A stretch of 64,000 nucleotides of DNA from Oscillospiraceae bacterium (GCA_017415165.1 JAFQIY010000046.1:1-64000); one strand, 5' to 3'. Counted from the stretch's first letter, positions 45,393 through 54,313 are shown. Translations and numbers: made by a program. Notes: generated from the letters alone by a model not told the origin.

Positions 45393-45420
45393 AGTATATC
45401 CGATTTTACGGCAATTGCAA
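45393..45420 (-). promoter_or_regulatory. Promoter of the fibre-lysozyme-holin cassette
   Basis: On the minus strand TTGCAA (45415-45420), a 16-bp spacer and TATACT (45393-45398). The leader then forms a stem ATTCCGCACC/GGTGCGGAAT just before the fibre gene ribosome site, which could hold back expression. Confidence 0.65.
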
Positions 45421-45491
45421 CACTTTGCAGGCAAGTTCGGATAAGCCCATAACCGTTGCACGAGAGCAGCGTGCAACTATTGTCCGTACCG

Positions 45492-45559
45492 ATAAAAAAA
45501 TAACCCGCACCTTTACGGCACGGGCTTCCATACGGAATTTCAGAACAAATATCAAGAAC
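45492..45559 (-). ncRNA. Candidate small RNA
   Basis: A promoter at 45566-45595 is followed within about 70 nt by a terminator: stem CCCGTGCC/GGTGCGGG with loop GTAAA, then seven T on the minus strand (45492-45526). No ORF of size fits between. The product would be about 68 nt. It lies upstream of, and in line with, the phage-type cassette. The family is not recognised. A second hairpin, GTTGCACG/CGTGCAAC, lies beyond the terminator at about 45456-45479. Confidence 0.5.
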
Positions 45560-45565
45560 AGTTTT

Positions 45566-45595
45566 ATTATAGCACGCCCCAAATGTGCTTGTCCA
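45566..45595 (-). promoter_or_regulatory. Promoter before the candidate small RNA
   Basis: On the minus strand TGGACA (45590-45595), an 18-bp spacer and TATAAT (45566-45571). Confidence 0.65.
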
Positions 45596-45638
45596 GCGTT
45601 TGATGTACAGAAATGCGGACTTCTTTTTCCCAAAACCG

Positions 45639-45667
45639 TTGCAAAACGGAAAAAACTGTGCTATACT
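45639..45667 (+). promoter_or_regulatory. Promoter of the WYL regulator
   Basis: TTGCAA (45639-45644), a 17-bp spacer and TATACT (45662-45667), with AAGGAAAGGA shortly after. Confidence 0.75.
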
Positions 45668-45685
45668 TGAACAAAAAGGAAAGGA

Positions 45686-46681
45686 ATGATTGCATTGAGT
45701 GAAAAGAATTCCAACCAGAAGCTTAAAATGCTTTATCTGAGCCGTATATTCACCAAGTACACCGATGAGGAGCACTCCCTTACCATTGCCGAAATTATTG
45801 CAATGCTTGCCGAAAACGGAATTACTGCCGAGCGTAAGACCCTATACAACGACATTCAGCTGTTGAAGGATTTCGGACTCGATATAGTTATGAACAACGG
45901 AAAACAATATTCCTACTACCTTGCAAGCCGTGACTTTGAGCTTCCCGAGCTGAAGCTTCTTGCGGACGCTGTTGCGTCGTCACGTTTCCTTACCGATAAG
46001 AAATCCCGTGAGCTTCTGCAAAAAATCGAGGACCTCGCAAGCGTCTACGAGGGCAAGCAGATTAACCGTCAGGTTTACGTTGCAAACCGTGTAAAATCAA
46101 TGAATGAGCGTATCTACCTGAACGTGGATATTATCCACCGTGCAATAAAGGAAAAGAAACAGATTTCATTTAAATATTTCGACTACGACCTGAACAAGAA
46201 GAAACGCTACCGTGACGGTCTGCGCGTTGCATCGCCCTTTGCACTTACCTGGGACGACGAACGCTATTACCTTGTAGCATTCTACCCCAAGCGCCCCGAC
46301 AACTACACAAATTTCCGCATAGACCGTATGGAGGAAATCGAAATCCTCAGTGATAAAGTCGCAAAAGTACCGCTGAATTTCTCGCTGTCCGAATATATGA
46401 ACTCAACCTTTTCGATGTTCAGCGGAGAAATAAAGGACGTAAAGCTCCGCTTTCACAATTCGCTCATCAATGCCGTGCTTGACCGTTTCGGCAAAAATGT
46501 TATCATCATTCCCGACGGCGGCGAGCATTTCACCGTCAGCGTGCAGGTTAGAACAGGTGCGCCATTCTATGGATGGCTGTTCCAGTTCGGCACAAATGCG
46601 GAAATCGTCCGCCCTTCCGCAATAAAACAGGAGTACCTCGATATGCTTCGGGAGGTTATACAAACAGCGGAAGCAAAGTGA
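45686..46681 (+). CDS. WYL-domain transcriptional regulator
   Basis: 331 residues from the ATG at 45686; a TTG at 45695 is better spaced from AAAGGA and may be the true start. An N-terminal winged helix (LTIAEIIAMLAENGITAERK near residue 31) is followed by a WYL domain at about 150-225 (ISFKYFDYDL, ALTWDDERYYLVAF) and a C-terminal WCX part. WYL domains sense ligands, often nucleic acid fragments or second messengers. Target genes are unknown; it sits divergently next to the phage-type cassette and may control it. Confidence 0.9.
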   Translation: MIALSEKNSNQKLKMLYLSRIFTKYTDEEHSLTIAEIIAMLAENGITAERKTLYNDIQLLKDFGLDIVMNNGKQYSYYLASRDFELPELKLLADAVASSRFLTDKKSRELLQKIEDLASVYEGKQINRQVYVANRVKSMNERIYLNVDIIHRAIKEKKQISFKYFDYDLNKKKRYRDGLRVASPFALTWDDERYYLVAFYPKRPDNYTNFRIDRMEEIEILSDKVAKVPLNFSLSEYMNSTFSMFSGEIKDVKLRFHNSLINAVLDRFGKNVIIIPDGGEHFTVSVQVRTGAPFYGWLFQFGTNAEIVRPSAIKQEYLDMLREVIQTAEAK

Positions 46682-46754
46682 GCAGCTGTTTCTCTTGATT
46701 TTAATAAGGGCATATGCTATAATGTAAATTAACGCTGAAATAAGGAGCTTTCTT

Positions 46755-47192
46755 ATGAACAAAATCGAACTTTACGAACACAGAGTAAGCTACTACGAAA
46801 CCGACCAGATGGGAATTGTCCACCACTCCAACTATATCAGATGGTTTGAGGACGCACGTGTTGACTTCCTCGAAAAGGTAGGTTTTTCCTACGATAAAAT
46901 GGAGGAGCTTGGCGTGATGATTGTCGTGCTCGGCGCTTCCTGCGAATATAAATTTTCCGCACGCTTCGGTGACAGGGTTATAATTATTCCCAAAATTTCC
47001 GAATTCAACGGCTTCAAGCTGACAGTTACCTACCGTGTGCTGAACAAGGCTGACGGTACGCTTCTTGCCACTGGTGAAACAAAGCACTGCTTCACCGACC
47101 TGAAGCTGAAGCCTGTCCGCACCAAAAAGGATTACCCCGATATCTACAAGGTTTTCAACGACTATGTAGGCGTTGACCTTGACGCTGAATAA
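46755..47192 (+). CDS. Acyl-CoA thioesterase, YbgC/4HBT type
   Basis: 145 residues, single hotdog domain. YYETDQMGIVHHSNYIRWFED near residue 13 carries the catalytic Asp and the substrate loop of the 4-hydroxybenzoyl-CoA thioesterase family. It hydrolyses an acyl-CoA thioester in the cytoplasm; the substrate is unknown. AAGGAGC precedes the ATG. The next gene begins about 20 bases after its stop, so the two are likely cotranscribed. Confidence 0.92.
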   Translation: MNKIELYEHRVSYYETDQMGIVHHSNYIRWFEDARVDFLEKVGFSYDKMEELGVMIVVLGASCEYKFSARFGDRVIIIPKISEFNGFKLTVTYRVLNKADGTLLATGETKHCFTDLKLKPVRTKKDYPDIYKVFNDYVGVDLDAE

Positions 47193-47211
47193 CCCGGAAA
47201 GGATTTTTTCT

Positions 47212-48285
47212 ATGCAGACTTTTTTTGCCGACGACAAGCACGTCCGCACCATCGGACGCAGTATTTTCCGTAATAATATCCGCTATCTCAGCTGGAGCTG
47301 CAGCGCGGTTGAATTTGTTTTCACAGGCACGGAAATCACCGCGGAAATATGGACAGATTGGGTAAATGATGAGCCCTGGAAGGAAATTTTCCAGCCGTAC
47401 CTTGCTGTTTTTATTAACGATGAAGCCGTGCCCCGCAAAAGATTTGCAGTAAACGAGGGTACAGACACCTACACAATATACAAAAGCGATACTGCCGAAA
47501 CAGTGAAAATCCGCATTATGAAGCTTTCGGAAGCTGCTTTCAGCAAAATCGGTATCATCAGCATTTCCGCTGACGGCGAAACCGTACCGACCTCTCCCCT
47601 CTCACGCAGAATGGAATTTATCGGCGACAGCATAACCTGCGGCTTCGGCATTGAGGGCAAATGTGCGGAGGAAGGTTTCCGCACAAGCACGGAAAATCCG
47701 TACATAAACTATGCTTCAAAAGCCGCACGAAGCTTCTGCGCTGAATGTAATCTCATCTCCTGGAGCAGTATCGGCGTCTATTCAAGCGATACAAAAACCG
47801 ACGAAATAAACGATAGCTGGCTTATGCCTATGCTGTACGGCTATACCGACATCGGCATTGAAAACTCCCTTGGTATTGATGAGCACGCCGAATGGGATTT
47901 CAGCAGCTTTCCACCTGATGTTATCGTTGTAAATCTCGGAACAAACGATAATTTCTACACAAAGGGCATACCCGAACGTGTCGATGGATTTAAGGCTGCC
48001 TACGAAAAATTTGTAAGAAAAATCCGTGCTCTTAACCCTCACTCCCACATAATATGTACCCTCGGAATGATGGGTGCAGAGCTGTACCCTGCCATTGAAG
48101 AAACCGTGCAGAAGCTTGACGACGATAAGGTGTACGCTCTTGGATTTGATGTTCAGCGTGACGAGGACGGCATAGGCTGTGAAAATCACCCGAATTCCGT
48201 CACCCACAACAAGGCTGCTATAAAACTTGCGGAAAAAATTTCCAAAATCACAGGCTGGGAATGTGATAATTCCGTTTTTGACTGA
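47212..48285 (+). CDS. SGNH-type carbohydrate esterase, CE2-like
   Basis: 357 residues from the ATG at 47212 (GGAAAGGA before it; the frame upstream overlaps the thioesterase). An N-terminal jelly-roll of about 120 residues is joined to an SGNH hydrolase: MEFIGDSITCGFG with nucleophile S140, VNLGTNDN as block III, and ENHPNSVTHN with the catalytic His. This two-domain layout is that of CE2 acetyl esterases acting on acetylated xylan or mannan oligosaccharides. No signal peptide, so it would deacetylate imported sugars. Confidence 0.88.
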   Translation: MQTFFADDKHVRTIGRSIFRNNIRYLSWSCSAVEFVFTGTEITAEIWTDWVNDEPWKEIFQPYLAVFINDEAVPRKRFAVNEGTDTYTIYKSDTAETVKIRIMKLSEAAFSKIGIISISADGETVPTSPLSRRMEFIGDSITCGFGIEGKCAEEGFRTSTENPYINYASKAARSFCAECNLISWSSIGVYSSDTKTDEINDSWLMPMLYGYTDIGIENSLGIDEHAEWDFSSFPPDVIVVNLGTNDNFYTKGIPERVDGFKAAYEKFVRKIRALNPHSHIICTLGMMGAELYPAIEETVQKLDDDKVYALGFDVQRDEDGIGCENHPNSVTHNKAAIKLAEKISKITGWECDNSVFD

Positions 48286-48402
48286 CCTGATAAATTATAC
48301 ACAGCTTTCGTTATCATTTCACAGGATTTACACATTGAAGCTTTACAATATAGCCACAGTTAGAAAACTGGCACTTGCTTAACATAGAAAGGCGGTATTG
48401 TT

Positions 48403-49764
48403 ATGTACGAAGAAAACAATAACAATAATTATACTTATGAAGCAAACTACACTCCCACAGAACCTGAAAAGCCAAAGAACAACGGCGGCAAAAAGGCAGG
48501 AAAAATTTTTGCACTTATTATCGCTGTCGCACTTATCGGCGGTGCATCAGGCTTCGGCGGTGCGCTTCTTGCAAATTCAATGAATTCCGACAAAATTTCC
48601 TCATCCGAAGAAACCGAGACAGAAACCGAAGAAAAAAGGGAAACCATCAGCACGGTTACCGCTGCTCCGCAGAACACTACTGACGAGGAAGCCCCATTAG
48701 GCAACCTGCTTAACATTGAAACTGCTGACGGTGCACTCTCAACCGAGCAGATTATCCATAACTCAACCCCCTCCGTTGTGCTCATCACCTCAAAATTTAC
48801 CGAGGCTCAGGGCAGCGGTACAGGTACAGGAATTGTTCTTTCCGCTGACGGTTATATCATTACAAACTGTCACGTTATCGAAACTTCCTACCAGACCTAT
48901 CAGAGCTCAGGCGATATCAACCCGTTTGAAAATCCGTTCAGCTTCTTTGGCGGCGGCTACGAAGCTGTAACTCAGACCGCACAGGCTGACAAGGTTACAG
49001 TTACAATGTCTGACGGCTCAGAGCACGAAGCTGAAATCATCGGCAGCGACGAGAATACCGACCTTGCACTGCTTAAAATCGACGTAGACGGACTTATCCC
49101 TGCTGTCCTCGGCAGCAGCGACAACCTCAGACTCGGTGAGGCTGCAATAACACTCGGCTACCCGCTCGGTCTCGGACTTTCCGCTTCCGAAGGTATCGTT
49201 TCAGGTCTTGAAAAGGAACTTACCATCGAGCTTTCCAGCGGCGGTACAGCAACAATGACCCTTATCCAGACTGACGCTTCAATCAACCCCGGCAACTCAG
49301 GCGGTCCGCTTCTCAACGAAAGAGGCGAGGTAATCGGTATTACTTCCTCAAAGATTGCCGACAGCACAGTTGAAGGTATCGGCTTCGCTATCCCGATTAC
49401 AGACGCACTGCCTATCCTTGATGACCTTATGAACAAGGGCTACGTTTCCACACCGAAAATCGGTATAACAGGCACAGATATCACTTCTGCCGTAAAGCGT
49501 TACTACAACCTCCCTGTTGACGCAGGCGTGCTGGTTGTATCTGTTGAAGCAGGCTCCTGCGCAGATATTGCAGGCATTGCAGAAGGCGATGTTATCGTTG
49601 CGGCTGACGGCAAAGAAATCAGCGATATGAACGGACTTGTTGCCGCAAAGAATAAGCACAAGCCAGGCGAAACAATGACTGTTACCCTCGCAAGAAACGA
49701 CGGAAACATTGACATTGAAATCGTGCTTGATGAAACGCCTAACGAAGAAACAGCTGATGAATAA
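48403..49764 (+). CDS. htrA: HtrA-family serine protease with PDZ domain
   Basis: 453 residues. A cytoplasmic N-terminus rich in Asn, one membrane helix at about 34-57, an acidic Thr/Glu linker, then a trypsin-like domain with H157 (TNCHVIE), D220 (ENTDLALLKID) and S299 (NPGNSGGPLL), and a C-terminal PDZ domain at about 350-440. It is a membrane-anchored quality-control protease acting outside the cytoplasmic membrane. AAAGGCGG precedes the ATG. Monocistronic, with a strong terminator after it. Confidence 0.96.
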   Translation: MYEENNNNNYTYEANYTPTEPEKPKNNGGKKAGKIFALIIAVALIGGASGFGGALLANSMNSDKISSSEETETETEEKRETISTVTAAPQNTTDEEAPLGNLLNIETADGALSTEQIIHNSTPSVVLITSKFTEAQGSGTGTGIVLSADGYIITNCHVIETSYQTYQSSGDINPFENPFSFFGGGYEAVTQTAQADKVTVTMSDGSEHEAEIIGSDENTDLALLKIDVDGLIPAVLGSSDNLRLGEAAITLGYPLGLGLSASEGIVSGLEKELTIELSSGGTATMTLIQTDASINPGNSGGPLLNERGEVIGITSSKIADSTVEGIGFAIPITDALPILDDLMNKGYVSTPKIGITGTDITSAVKRYYNLPVDAGVLVVSVEAGSCADIAGIAEGDVIVAADGKEISDMNGLVAAKNKHKPGETMTVTLARNDGNIDIEIVLDETPNEETADE

Positions 49765-49779
49765 ATACATTTAATACAA

Positions 49780-49808
49780 CAAACAGCCCGTGAAATCACG
49801 GGCTGTTT
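49780..49808. terminator. Bidirectional terminator
   Basis: A stem AACAGCCCGTGA/TCACGGGCTGTT around 49782-49807 with a T-run, between convergent htrA and the unknown gene; its right part is inside the latter's 3' end. Confidence 0.85.
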
Positions 49809-50482
49809 TCAGCTTTGTTCAAGGCTTCTACTATTAAGTATATATATTTATTGCCAAGCTTATCTTTGGGACTTATGCAAAGAATATCATATATATCCGT
49901 AGTCAGGTCAAACTTCTGCTCATCAATTCTGAGTTCACAGCAAGGCGTGCCATCAAAGAAATCAATGTACTTGCAGGTAATTACCATACGCTCGTCAAAA
50001 ATTTCTTTCAGCAATTCAATAGTTGTATCATAATTAAATCTATCGTTTTCAGCATAGCTTACCATAATATACCCTTCGCGTGCCATTTCTTCAACGTAGT
50101 ATTTATTACGGCTCGGTTTTTCAGTGCAATTCGGATTAAGCCATAGAGTTTCAATAACAATTCCTTTTTTAGAATAGTTGCGTTGAAGCCATATTTCATT
50201 GACCTCATCAACAGGCTTTTCTAAAATTATATCACTGCTTATATAGCGCTTATAATAACAAATTCCGTCTTTGAATTCCACAACAGAATATCGTATGCCA
50301 TTTATGTCACAGTCCGCAAGCTGTAAATAATCATCGTCCTTGTCCCCATTTGAAATACGCATAAGCGGAGTTGTTTTGGCAATATCGTCAGTATCAAAAA
50401 GTTCATAATCATTTGTATACGATTTGGCACGGTAAGTAATTCCCTTGTATACGACAAAATCATCACAATATTTGTTGCCCAT
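49796..50482 (-). CDS. Hypothetical soluble protein
   Basis: 228 residues from the ATG at 50482, set by AGGAGGT; an upstream start has no site. It is acidic, with many Tyr, Asp and Ile and AT-rich codons. No signal or membrane segment and no motif I can name. The N-terminal GITYRAKSYTNDYELFD part looks like a small beta-rich module. It may be a recent gene next to the tRNA and integrated element. Confidence 0.65.
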   Translation of the reverse strand: MGNKYCDDFVVYKGITYRAKSYTNDYELFDTDDIAKTTPLMRISNGDKDDDYLQLADCDINGIRYSVVEFKDGICYYKRYISSDIILEKPVDEVNEIWLQRNYSKKGIVIETLWLNPNCTEKPSRNKYYVEEMAREGYIMVSYAENDRFNYDTTIELLKEIFDERMVITCKYIDFFDGTPCCELRIDEQKFDLTTDIYDILCISPKDKLGNKYIYLIVEALNKAENSP

Positions 50483-50603
50483 AACATACCTCCTGATTTT
50501 CAATGATTATAACACCATTTTATTCCAAAGTCAACATCATTTGCTCTTGTCGTATTTTGTCAGAAAGCCCAAAAATATTTTTCAAAAAAATTTTCAAAAA
50601 AGC

Positions 50604-50632
50604 TTGACAAAGCATTTTCATTGTGATATAAT
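50604..50632 (+). promoter_or_regulatory. Consensus promoter of the tRNA gene
   Basis: TTGACA (50604-50609), a 17-bp spacer and TATAAT (50627-50632), about 36 bp before the tRNA. Confidence 0.93.
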
Positions 50633-50668
50633 ATAAAAGCACTCTTAATGAGAGCAAAATAAATATAT

Positions 50669-50745
<77 letters not shown>

Positions 50746-50752
50746 CGTAGGT

Positions 50753-50790
50753 AAGCCGTTTGATTGATTTCAGACGGCTTATTATTTTGC
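50753..50790 (+). terminator. Terminator of the tRNA gene
   Basis: A stem AAGCCGT/ACGGCTT (50753-50759 with 50774-50780), then a T-rich tract. The remaining 50791-51019 contains no gene that I can support. Confidence 0.78.
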
Positions 50791-51019
50791 TCAAAAACAG
50801 CGTTTAGGACACTATTAGGGCACTAACACCTCAAAACAAGACACCACAAAACGCATCAAAACAACAAGTAAAACGCTTCTATCCCCTGTTATATCAAGCA
50901 TATCCTGCTCTTTTTTCTTCCAAAATTTACCCACCGGGGGGATGTGCAGAAAGCGTCCAAGAGTTACCCCGCAAGAATTTTTACCCTTTCCACGCGAAAA
51001 AATCTCATAGAAATAATTC

Positions 51020-51057
51020 AAGGCAGTTTCCATTTAATTTTGGAAGCTGCCTTTTTT
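51020..51057 (-). terminator. Terminator of the integrase gene
   Basis: An imperfect stem AAGGCAG...CTGCCTT with TTTCCA/TGGAA inside, ending in runs of T on both strands, next to the integrase stop. Confidence 0.85.
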
Positions 51058-51058
51058 G

Positions 51059-52582
51059 TTATCCTGCTATATTTCCCTTTTTATCCTCTTCATCGTCCTG
51101 AGCATTCTTTTTAAGTTTCTGAGTAAAAAGAACATCTCCGAGAGTATCAGCTATTCTTGAATTTGCTTCTTCAAGAACGTGAGCATATATATTTTGTGTT
51201 GTACTTGGCTGGGCGTGGCCTAAATAGCCTGAAATTGATATTGTATCAAGTCCGTTGAAATAAAGTAGACTTGCCGCTGTATGTCTGAATTGATGTGGGT
51301 GCAGATGCGGTAAATTGTGACGTTTTGAAAAAGAAGAAAGCCATTGAGCAATGGAATCCGGGTGAAGCGGATAGCCTAAATTGTCAAAGTTTTCCGATAC
51401 AAAAATAAAATCATTCTCAAAAGTCTGCATTACACCTTTTCCATCGGGAATAGAAATATTTCTGTTCCACTTGCTTCCTGAATCGCTTATGAGCGGGTCA
51501 TAATACTTTTGCTTGTACTCCTTCAGAAGCTGCATAACCTGAACAGGAAGTTTAATAAAGCGGTTTGACTTCTCTGTTTTAGGAATATCTGTGTAAATAC
51601 CTATATCAGGCTGATAATAAACACAACGTTCAATATGTATCTGATTGAACTCCCAATTTACACAGGACCAACGCAAGCCTATAATTTCGCCACGTCTTGC
51701 ACCTGTTGCAATGAGCAGGTTAATTATAGTTTTCCATTTCAAAGGCTCATATTCAAGAGCATCCATAATCTCATTGACCTGCTCCAATTCGAGATAATCA
51801 GCTTTCGGAGCAATACATTTAGGCGGCATTGCCCTTGCAGCAGGATTGTAAGGGATAAGATTTTCTTTTACAGCCATTTCAAGAACAGCGTGAATAACTC
51901 TGTGATGTTCCTTTACTGTCTTTGGTGAAAGAGGCTTCATATTCCTTTGCACCTTAAACAACTCATTTGTAGGAACATTAAAAGCCATTGCTATTTTATC
52001 CGCTGTACTTTCAGCTATAATTTTACCCTTCATTGCAAGGTTGAATGTGGTGTAAGACATATTCAGCTTTTCCTTGCAGAAAGTTTCCTTGTTTGTATAC
52101 CCTGCCTTCTTTACAAGTGCCCCTATATCAACGTTAGGCCTAACAACAGCCTTTGCACCCTGTAAGCGTAAACCGTCCTGTGAAAGCTGTCTATACAGTT
52201 CATTCAGGTGTTGAGGGCGAATATCAGCAATCTTGATGTGTCCGATACCTGCATTTATGCGTACAAGCAATTCTCTGTAACGCATTTCCGTATTATGTCG
52301 AAGCACTCCGCTGTCAGCCTTCACCTTCATCACATAGTCAGCATAGTTTTCAAATTTCTGCTTACCGTCACCCATAAGACCGAGTTTGCATTGTTCCTCA
52401 AAAAGTGTTGCCTGACGGTTAAGCTCTTTTTCAATCTGCTTTTTCGTCATATTCGGAGCGGGTTTCCACGTCATTTCATAGGGTTTTATCTTCTCCCCTG
52501 AAGCTGAATACCCTGCCGCCACTCTTATTCTGTAAGAAACTATTTCGCCGTTTTTATTCGTTCTTGGGGTTATGTTGGGCAT
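51059..52582 (-). CDS. Tyrosine recombinase (integrase) with internal HTH insert
   Basis: 507 residues from the ATG at 52582 (AAGGAGGA before it). An AP2-like arm-binding N-terminus is followed by a SAM-like core-binding domain interrupted at about 148-213 by what looks like a Cro/CI-type HTH (IGALVKKAGYTNKETFCKEK, then MSYTTFNLAMKGK and ADKIAMAFNVPTNELF). The catalytic domain has R296 (TGARRGE), H431 and R434 (HPHQFRH), H457 (GYLGH) and the nucleophile Y467. It should integrate and excise the element at tRNA-fMet. It overlaps the repressor gene's end. Confidence 0.95.
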   Translation of the reverse strand: MPNITPRTNKNGEIVSYRIRVAAGYSASGEKIKPYEMTWKPAPNMTKKQIEKELNRQATLFEEQCKLGLMGDGKQKFENYADYVMKVKADSGVLRHNTEMRYRELLVRINAGIGHIKIADIRPQHLNELYRQLSQDGLRLQGAKAVVRPNVDIGALVKKAGYTNKETFCKEKLNMSYTTFNLAMKGKIIAESTADKIAMAFNVPTNELFKVQRNMKPLSPKTVKEHHRVIHAVLEMAVKENLIPYNPAARAMPPKCIAPKADYLELEQVNEIMDALEYEPLKWKTIINLLIATGARRGEIIGLRWSCVNWEFNQIHIERCVYYQPDIGIYTDIPKTEKSNRFIKLPVQVMQLLKEYKQKYYDPLISDSGSKWNRNISIPDGKGVMQTFENDFIFVSENFDNLGYPLHPDSIAQWLSSFSKRHNLPHLHPHQFRHTAASLLYFNGLDTISISGYLGHAQPSTTQNIYAHVLEEANSRIADTLGDVLFTQKLKKNAQDDEEDKKGNIAG

Positions 52583-53363
52583 TGTCGGAGTCCTCCTTAT
52601 TTTCATCATTTATCTGTTCTAATAAACATTTAATATGGATATCTGCCATCTTTTCAAGAGATAATCTTGATTTTGGTGTAAGTGTTATAGCTTTACTGAT
52701 GTTATATATAACAGACATAGATTCTTTAGGCGATAATTTATGAATTGTTTGACTTATCAAGCTATTTACCTTTAATTGTATTTCCTGTGAATAAAACTTT
52801 TTATAATCATAACCTGATAATATTTTAAAATCACTATTATTTACATTGGGAAAATTATCAGATATCATATTTGATATCTTTGATAATAATTCAAAATCTG
52901 TACTCTCATTTAACATTGCTGCTTCAGATATGTCAACAACTATAGAACGGTCTTCATTCAAGCCTGATAACAACTCTGAAATAATATCAATATATTCAAT
53001 TTCAGTATATTGATTTTTATCACCTTCGACATTCAACATATATTTTTTATTCACTTTTTTCAATTCATTGAGTTTATTGAGAAATTTAACATTGCTTTCA
53101 GAAAGACCTGTATAATTACATACATCTATCAATTCCATATCAGTTGTAGAATTAGGCGAAAGTCCAAGCAAATAATCTGTTGTTACATTAAGATATTTTG
53201 CTATTTCAATTATTTGTGTCGTATTGGGGGTTCGTTTTCCGCTACAAAAGTATGAAATTGTATTATCTTTAACCTTAAGATGTTCCGCCAAATCCTTTTG
53301 TTTCAAGTTTCTCAACTTCAATATTTCATCTATACGCTGTCCTATTATTAATTCATTGTTCAT
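52554..53363 (-). CDS. CI-like XRE repressor
   Basis: 269 residues from the ATG at 53363, set by GGAGG at proper spacing. The N-terminal HTH is clear (LRNLKQKDLAEHLKVKDNTI, then FCSGKRTPNTTQIIEIAKYL). The C-terminal 190 residues are helical and AT-rich in codon use, without a visible S24 protease motif, so induction probably does not follow the LexA-like route. It leads the integrase, with the two genes overlapping. A 20-bp palindrome sits just before its start, likely its operator. Confidence 0.9.
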   Translation of the reverse strand: MNNELIIGQRIDEILKLRNLKQKDLAEHLKVKDNTISYFCSGKRTPNTTQIIEIAKYLNVTTDYLLGLSPNSTTDMELIDVCNYTGLSESNVKFLNKLNELKKVNKKYMLNVEGDKNQYTEIEYIDIISELLSGLNEDRSIVVDISEAAMLNESTDFELLSKISNMISDNFPNVNNSDFKILSGYDYKKFYSQEIQLKVNSLISQTIHKLSPKESMSVIYNISKAITLTPKSRLSLEKMADIHIKCLLEQINDENKEDSDNAQHNPKNE

Positions 53364-53381
53364 TATCATTACCTCCACGCC

Positions 53382-53401
53382 AAATAACAAATTTGTTATT
53401 T
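53382..53401. promoter_or_regulatory. 20-bp palindromic operator of the repressor
   Basis: AAATAACAAATTTGTTATTT is a perfect palindrome. A half-site ATAACAAA recurs at 53413-53420, and TTGTTAT recurs near 53440 within the rightward promoter. This fits a CI/Cro control region. Confidence 0.85.
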
Positions 53402-53425
53402 TTTTAAAAAAGATAACAAACCATA

Positions 53426-53454
53426 TTGACTTGTTGCTGTTGTTATGTTACAAT
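53426..53454 (+). promoter_or_regulatory. Rightward early promoter
   Basis: TTGACT (53426-53431), a 17-bp spacer containing TTGTTAT, and TACAAT (53449-53454), leading into the Cro-like gene. The operator half-sites around it suggest repression by the CI-like protein. Confidence 0.82.
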
Positions 53455-53515
53455 GTAATTGTAGCATATACGTTATCTAATGTCAACAACAATTTTTACG
53501 AAAGGAGAAGTAGAT

Positions 53516-53701
53516 ATGATTGGAAGTGAAGTAAAAGCTCTTATACAGTCTCAGGGTCTTAAGTGTTGGGAAGTGGCTGAAGCTTGGGGAATGACAGATG
53601 GAAATTTCTCACGCAAATTAAGAAAGCCATTCAACGAAGAAGACACAGCAAAGCTTTATCAGATTATCGAAACACTTACACACAAGAAACAGGAGGTCTA
53701 A
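53516..53701 (+). CDS. Small Cro-like HTH protein
   Basis: 61 residues from the ATG at 53516, set by GAAAGGAG. A single helix-turn-helix: KALIQSQGLKCWEVAEAWGM then TDGNFSRKLRKPFNEED. It faces the repressor across the operator region, so a Cro role is likely. The stop is 4 bases before the next gene. Confidence 0.82.
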   Translation: MIGSEVKALIQSQGLKCWEVAEAWGMTDGNFSRKLRKPFNEEDTAKLYQIIETLTHKKQEV

Positions 53702-53705
53702 AACT

Positions 53706-53912
53706 ATGTTCTACGTTAAAGCCACACTCGCAGAAGGTGTTGAAATCAATATCGACATTACAGATGAGAACGTATATACACGTTGCCCTGTTTGTGGTAA
53801 GGAAATGAATGTTGATATTGTAGAATACGCAAGAGGCACAGAATTTGACCTTTGTGGTACATCGGTCTACTGTAGTAAAGAAAGCTATGAACAAGTGAAA
53901 GGAGAAAACTAA
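53706..53912 (+). CDS. Small zinc-finger-like protein
   Basis: 68 residues. CPVC near residue 28, and later single Cys in FDLCGT and VYCSK, could hold a zinc ion. Acidic, soluble, function unknown. It is in the early operon, 2 bases before the next gene. Confidence 0.7.
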   Translation: MFYVKATLAEGVEINIDITDENVYTRCPVCGKEMNVDIVEYARGTEFDLCGTSVYCSKESYEQVKGEN

Positions 53913-53914
53913 CA

Positions 53915-54307
53915 ATGATACCTGCAAAATACTTTTTTGATGAAAACGGCAATGTTGCAAAGATTATTTCAGTTTCTGAAATCGAACCATATCACGAAGC
54001 TGAAGATGAGGAACTGTACAGAGTAACCCTCTTATACCCTGACGGCACAACCTCGGAAAGGGATATGGGTTACAATGTCAATGGCGGATATGAGCTTTTC
54101 AGACACGGTGAAAAGAAGCTTATCCCTGTCAAGATTGTCAATGAAACAATTTATTTTGCTTACGATACCGAACATATTCCGCAGGAAGATGTTATCAGCA
54201 TTGATGTTGAGCATATAAGCAAGCTGATAGAAAGCCTTACTATTCTTGGAGGTGCAATGGAAAATACTATTGCTTCTGTCCATAGACTTTTCAATCCACA
54301 AAAATAA
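53915..54307 (+). CDS. Hypothetical early protein
   Basis: 130 residues, unrecognised. Acidic, beta-rich N-terminal half (YRVTLLYPDGTTSERDMGYN) and a helical C-terminus (HISKLIESLTILGGAMENTI). GAAAGGAG lies just before the ATG. Part of the early operon. Confidence 0.68.
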   Translation: MIPAKYFFDENGNVAKIISVSEIEPYHEAEDEELYRVTLLYPDGTTSERDMGYNVNGGYELFRHGEKKLIPVKIVNETIYFAYDTEHIPQEDVISIDVEHISKLIESLTILGGAMENTIASVHRLFNPQK

Positions 54308-54313
54308 AACGCC

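Noticed and set aside
45323-45775. N-terminal extension of the fibre protein by about 150 residues
   Set aside because: The extension runs through a promoter, a terminator and hairpins and is unlike BppU; the ATG at 45322 has a strong ribosome site.
50746-51019. Attachment-site repeat or small gene between tRNA and integrase
   Set aside because: No second copy of the tRNA end and no supported ORF were seen; only the tRNA terminator is clear.
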